Source of the DNA: CAYJAZ01 sp964369185
GTDB taxonomy: Bacteria; Desulfobacterota; Desulfovibrionia; Desulfovibrionales; Desulfovibrionaceae
Direction: 5' to 3'
DNA length: 6,822 bases
Assembly: GCA_964369185.1 (NCBI GenBank)
Contig: CAYJEN010000080.1
Span: 1 to 6,822, forward strand
Position 1 is the first letter of the stretch, and each line of letters opens with the position of its first letter. Both the position numbers and the translations under genes were made by a program. Shown here piece by piece: positions 6,410 to 6,822 of the stretch. The notes under the pieces are model-generated. The model was given only the letters and a program-made list of their open reading frames with translations, made no database searches and was not told the origin of the DNA.

Positions 6410-6449
6410 TGCCTTCGGCGACCAAAGGAAATAATTTCCTTTGGAAACC
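6410..6449 (+). repeat. Dispersed hairpin repeat, copy 3
   Basis: GCCTTCGGC (6411-6419) is a small stem-loop. It is followed by CCAAAGGAAA (6422-6431) and TTTCCTTTGG (6435-6444), a perfect 10-bp stem around TAA. Sixteen bases (6410-6425) recur exactly, inverted, at 2040-2055, and the core recurs at 1675-1704. It begins 27 bases after the rlmN stop. No T-run follows immediately, so by itself it is a poor intrinsic terminator; it may protect the mRNA 3' end. Confidence 0.7.
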
Positions 6450-6488
6450 TTATTTCTTCCCGACTCGTTCCTCGTCGGAAAGGAATAA
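6450..6488. repeat. Imperfect 15-bp hairpin following repeat copy 3
   Basis: The arms 6450-6464 and 6474-6488 pair with 13 Watson-Crick pairs, one G-T pair and one mismatch around a 9-base loop. The CCGAC/GTCGG end next to the loop is the strongest part. After copy 1 a second hairpin, also with a 9-base loop, sits in the same relative place (1705-1737), so the two-hairpin layout may be one composite element. Confidence 0.6.
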
Positions 6489-6511
6489 TAGTTTCAAATA
6501 AAGTTTTTACT

Positions 6512-6552
6512 TAGCTATCAAAATAAAGAAATTCTCTTTAGTTTTGTTGCTA
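6512..6552. repeat. AT-rich interrupted hairpin
   Basis: TAGC (6512-6515) pairs with GCTA (6549-6552), CAAAA (6519-6523) with TTTTG (6542-6546), and TAAAGA (6524-6529) with TCTTTA (6535-6540). A 3x2 internal loop, one bulged G and a 5-base loop interrupt the 15 pairs. In sequence this rich in A and T it could partly be chance, but it fits within a chain of hairpins. Confidence 0.4.
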
Positions 6553-6567
6553 TACAAATAAATTCAT

Positions 6568-6623
6568 AAAAAATAATCCTCCTTTAAAATTGTTATTGCA
6601 GATTTAAAGGAGGAATATTTTTT
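6568..6623. terminator. Strong bidirectional intrinsic terminator
   Basis: TCCTCCTTTAAA (6577-6588) and TTTAAAGGAGGA (6603-6614) form a perfect 12-bp stem with a 14-base loop. It extends outward past one A-A mismatch through 8 further A/T pairs (6568-6575 with 6616-6623). The run of Ts at 6618-6624 on the plus strand, and the As at 6568-6573 read as Ts on the minus strand, give U-tracts in both directions. It probably ends the FUSC-dus-rlmN transcript, 190 bases past the rlmN stop, and may also stop any convergent transcript from the right. Confidence 0.75.
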
Positions 6624-6657
6624 TAAAATTACAGTTCTTAGTCAGCATATTTTCCAA

Positions 6658-6708
6658 CTCATCGCCACTATTTTATAAAAAAATAATCACAGAACATTGT
6701 GCGATGAG
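6658..6708. repeat. Inverted repeat CTCATCGC / GCGATGAG
   Basis: CTCATCGC (6658-6665) and GCGATGAG (6701-6708) are perfect 8-base complements 35 bases apart. They extend to 10 pairs if one C (6666) bulges. The spacer is A/T-rich. It could be a protein-binding pair of half-sites or part of the structured 3' region; no gene is associated with it. Confidence 0.4.
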
Positions 6709-6730
6709 AATTAAAAATTTTGTAAGGAAA

Positions 6731-6815
6731 GGGATAGGGGGTCTGGGGGAAAGGGAAAACCTAAACTTTTATAAAAGTTTTGGTTTTCCCTTTCCCCCAG
6801 TGGTTTCCCCCTCTC
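6731..6815. terminator. Long hairpin with purine-only left arm and G-quadruplex motif
   Basis: CTGGGGGAAAGGGAAAACC (6743-6761) pairs perfectly with 6782-6800. After a T-T mismatch the stem continues for 8 more pairs (6763-6770 with 6773-6780) to an AT turn. Outside it, 6733-6741 pairs with 6807-6815 (8 of 9) after an asymmetric internal loop. The left arm holds four G-runs, at 6731-6733, 6737-6741, 6745-6749 and 6753-6755, all separated by exactly three bases. No T-run follows on the plus strand within the window. On the minus strand, AAAATTTTTAATT beyond the left arm gives a moderate T-rich tail. A terminator for a gene to the right on the minus strand is possible. Confidence 0.65.
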
Positions 6816-6822
6816 GAAAAAA

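Noticed and set aside
6409..6501. 30-codon frame starting MPSATKG in the rlmN 3' region
   Set aside because: It consists almost entirely of the hairpin repeat and the following hairpin, and has no clear Shine-Dalgarno site. I read it as repeat DNA that happens to be open.
6640..6720. Possible 3' end of a minus-strand gene entering from the right (GKYAD then stop)
   Set aside because: The frame has further stops (TGA, TAG) within a few codons upstream, so no coding sequence is supported.
1..6822. CRISPR array, transposase, phage or defence genes
   Set aside because: No regular spaced direct repeats and no proteins of these classes are present; the repeats seen are isolated hairpin elements.

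Overview
The window is AT-rich bacterial chromosome with ordinary housekeeping genes. It holds one tRNA gene on the minus strand and five protein genes on the plus strand. The organism is most likely an AT-rich member of the Desulfovibrionaceae or a close relative. That inference rests on remembered resemblance: a Dus protein with APLAGYSD and NMGCSVPKV in place of the usual APMAGVTD and NxGCP, a YicC C-terminus reading LQECFREINTCGNK, and intergenic hairpins of a style I associate with Desulfovibrio. No database search was possible.

Layout. At the left edge is tRNA-Asp(GUC) with encoded CCA (44-120, minus), driven by a recognisable promoter (176-202). It diverges across a very AT-rich gap from mtaB (377-1687), a radical-SAM tRNA methylthiotransferase with its own TTGACG-N17-TATAAG promoter (309-337). 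About 400 bases without a convincing gene follow; they hold two copies of a dispersed hairpin repeat and a doubtful 24-codon ORF. Next is yicC (2090-2974), an endoribonuclease-family gene. A 161-base gap then carries a putative promoter and a 34-base near-perfect palindrome. After it comes a compact three-gene operon: a FUSC-type membrane protein (3136-4350), a tRNA-dihydrouridine synthase (4357-5328, 6-base gap) and rlmN (5315-6382, 14-base overlap). The last 440 bases have no convincing gene but contain six successive inverted repeats, including a strong bidirectional terminator and, at the right edge, a long hairpin whose left arm is also a canonical G-quadruplex motif.

How the genes relate. 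Four of the five proteins act on RNA: MtaB (ms2t6A37 in tRNA), Dus (dihydrouridine in tRNA), RlmN (m2A2503 in 23S rRNA and m2A37 in some tRNAs, including tRNA-Asp in E. coli) and YicC (RNase family). The FUSC transporter is the odd partner in the operon. I see no phage, transposase, CRISPR or defence system. The less ordinary content is intergenic: the hairpin repeats, one of which supplies the last codons and stop of mtaB, the operator-like palindrome and the hairpin-filled 3' region.
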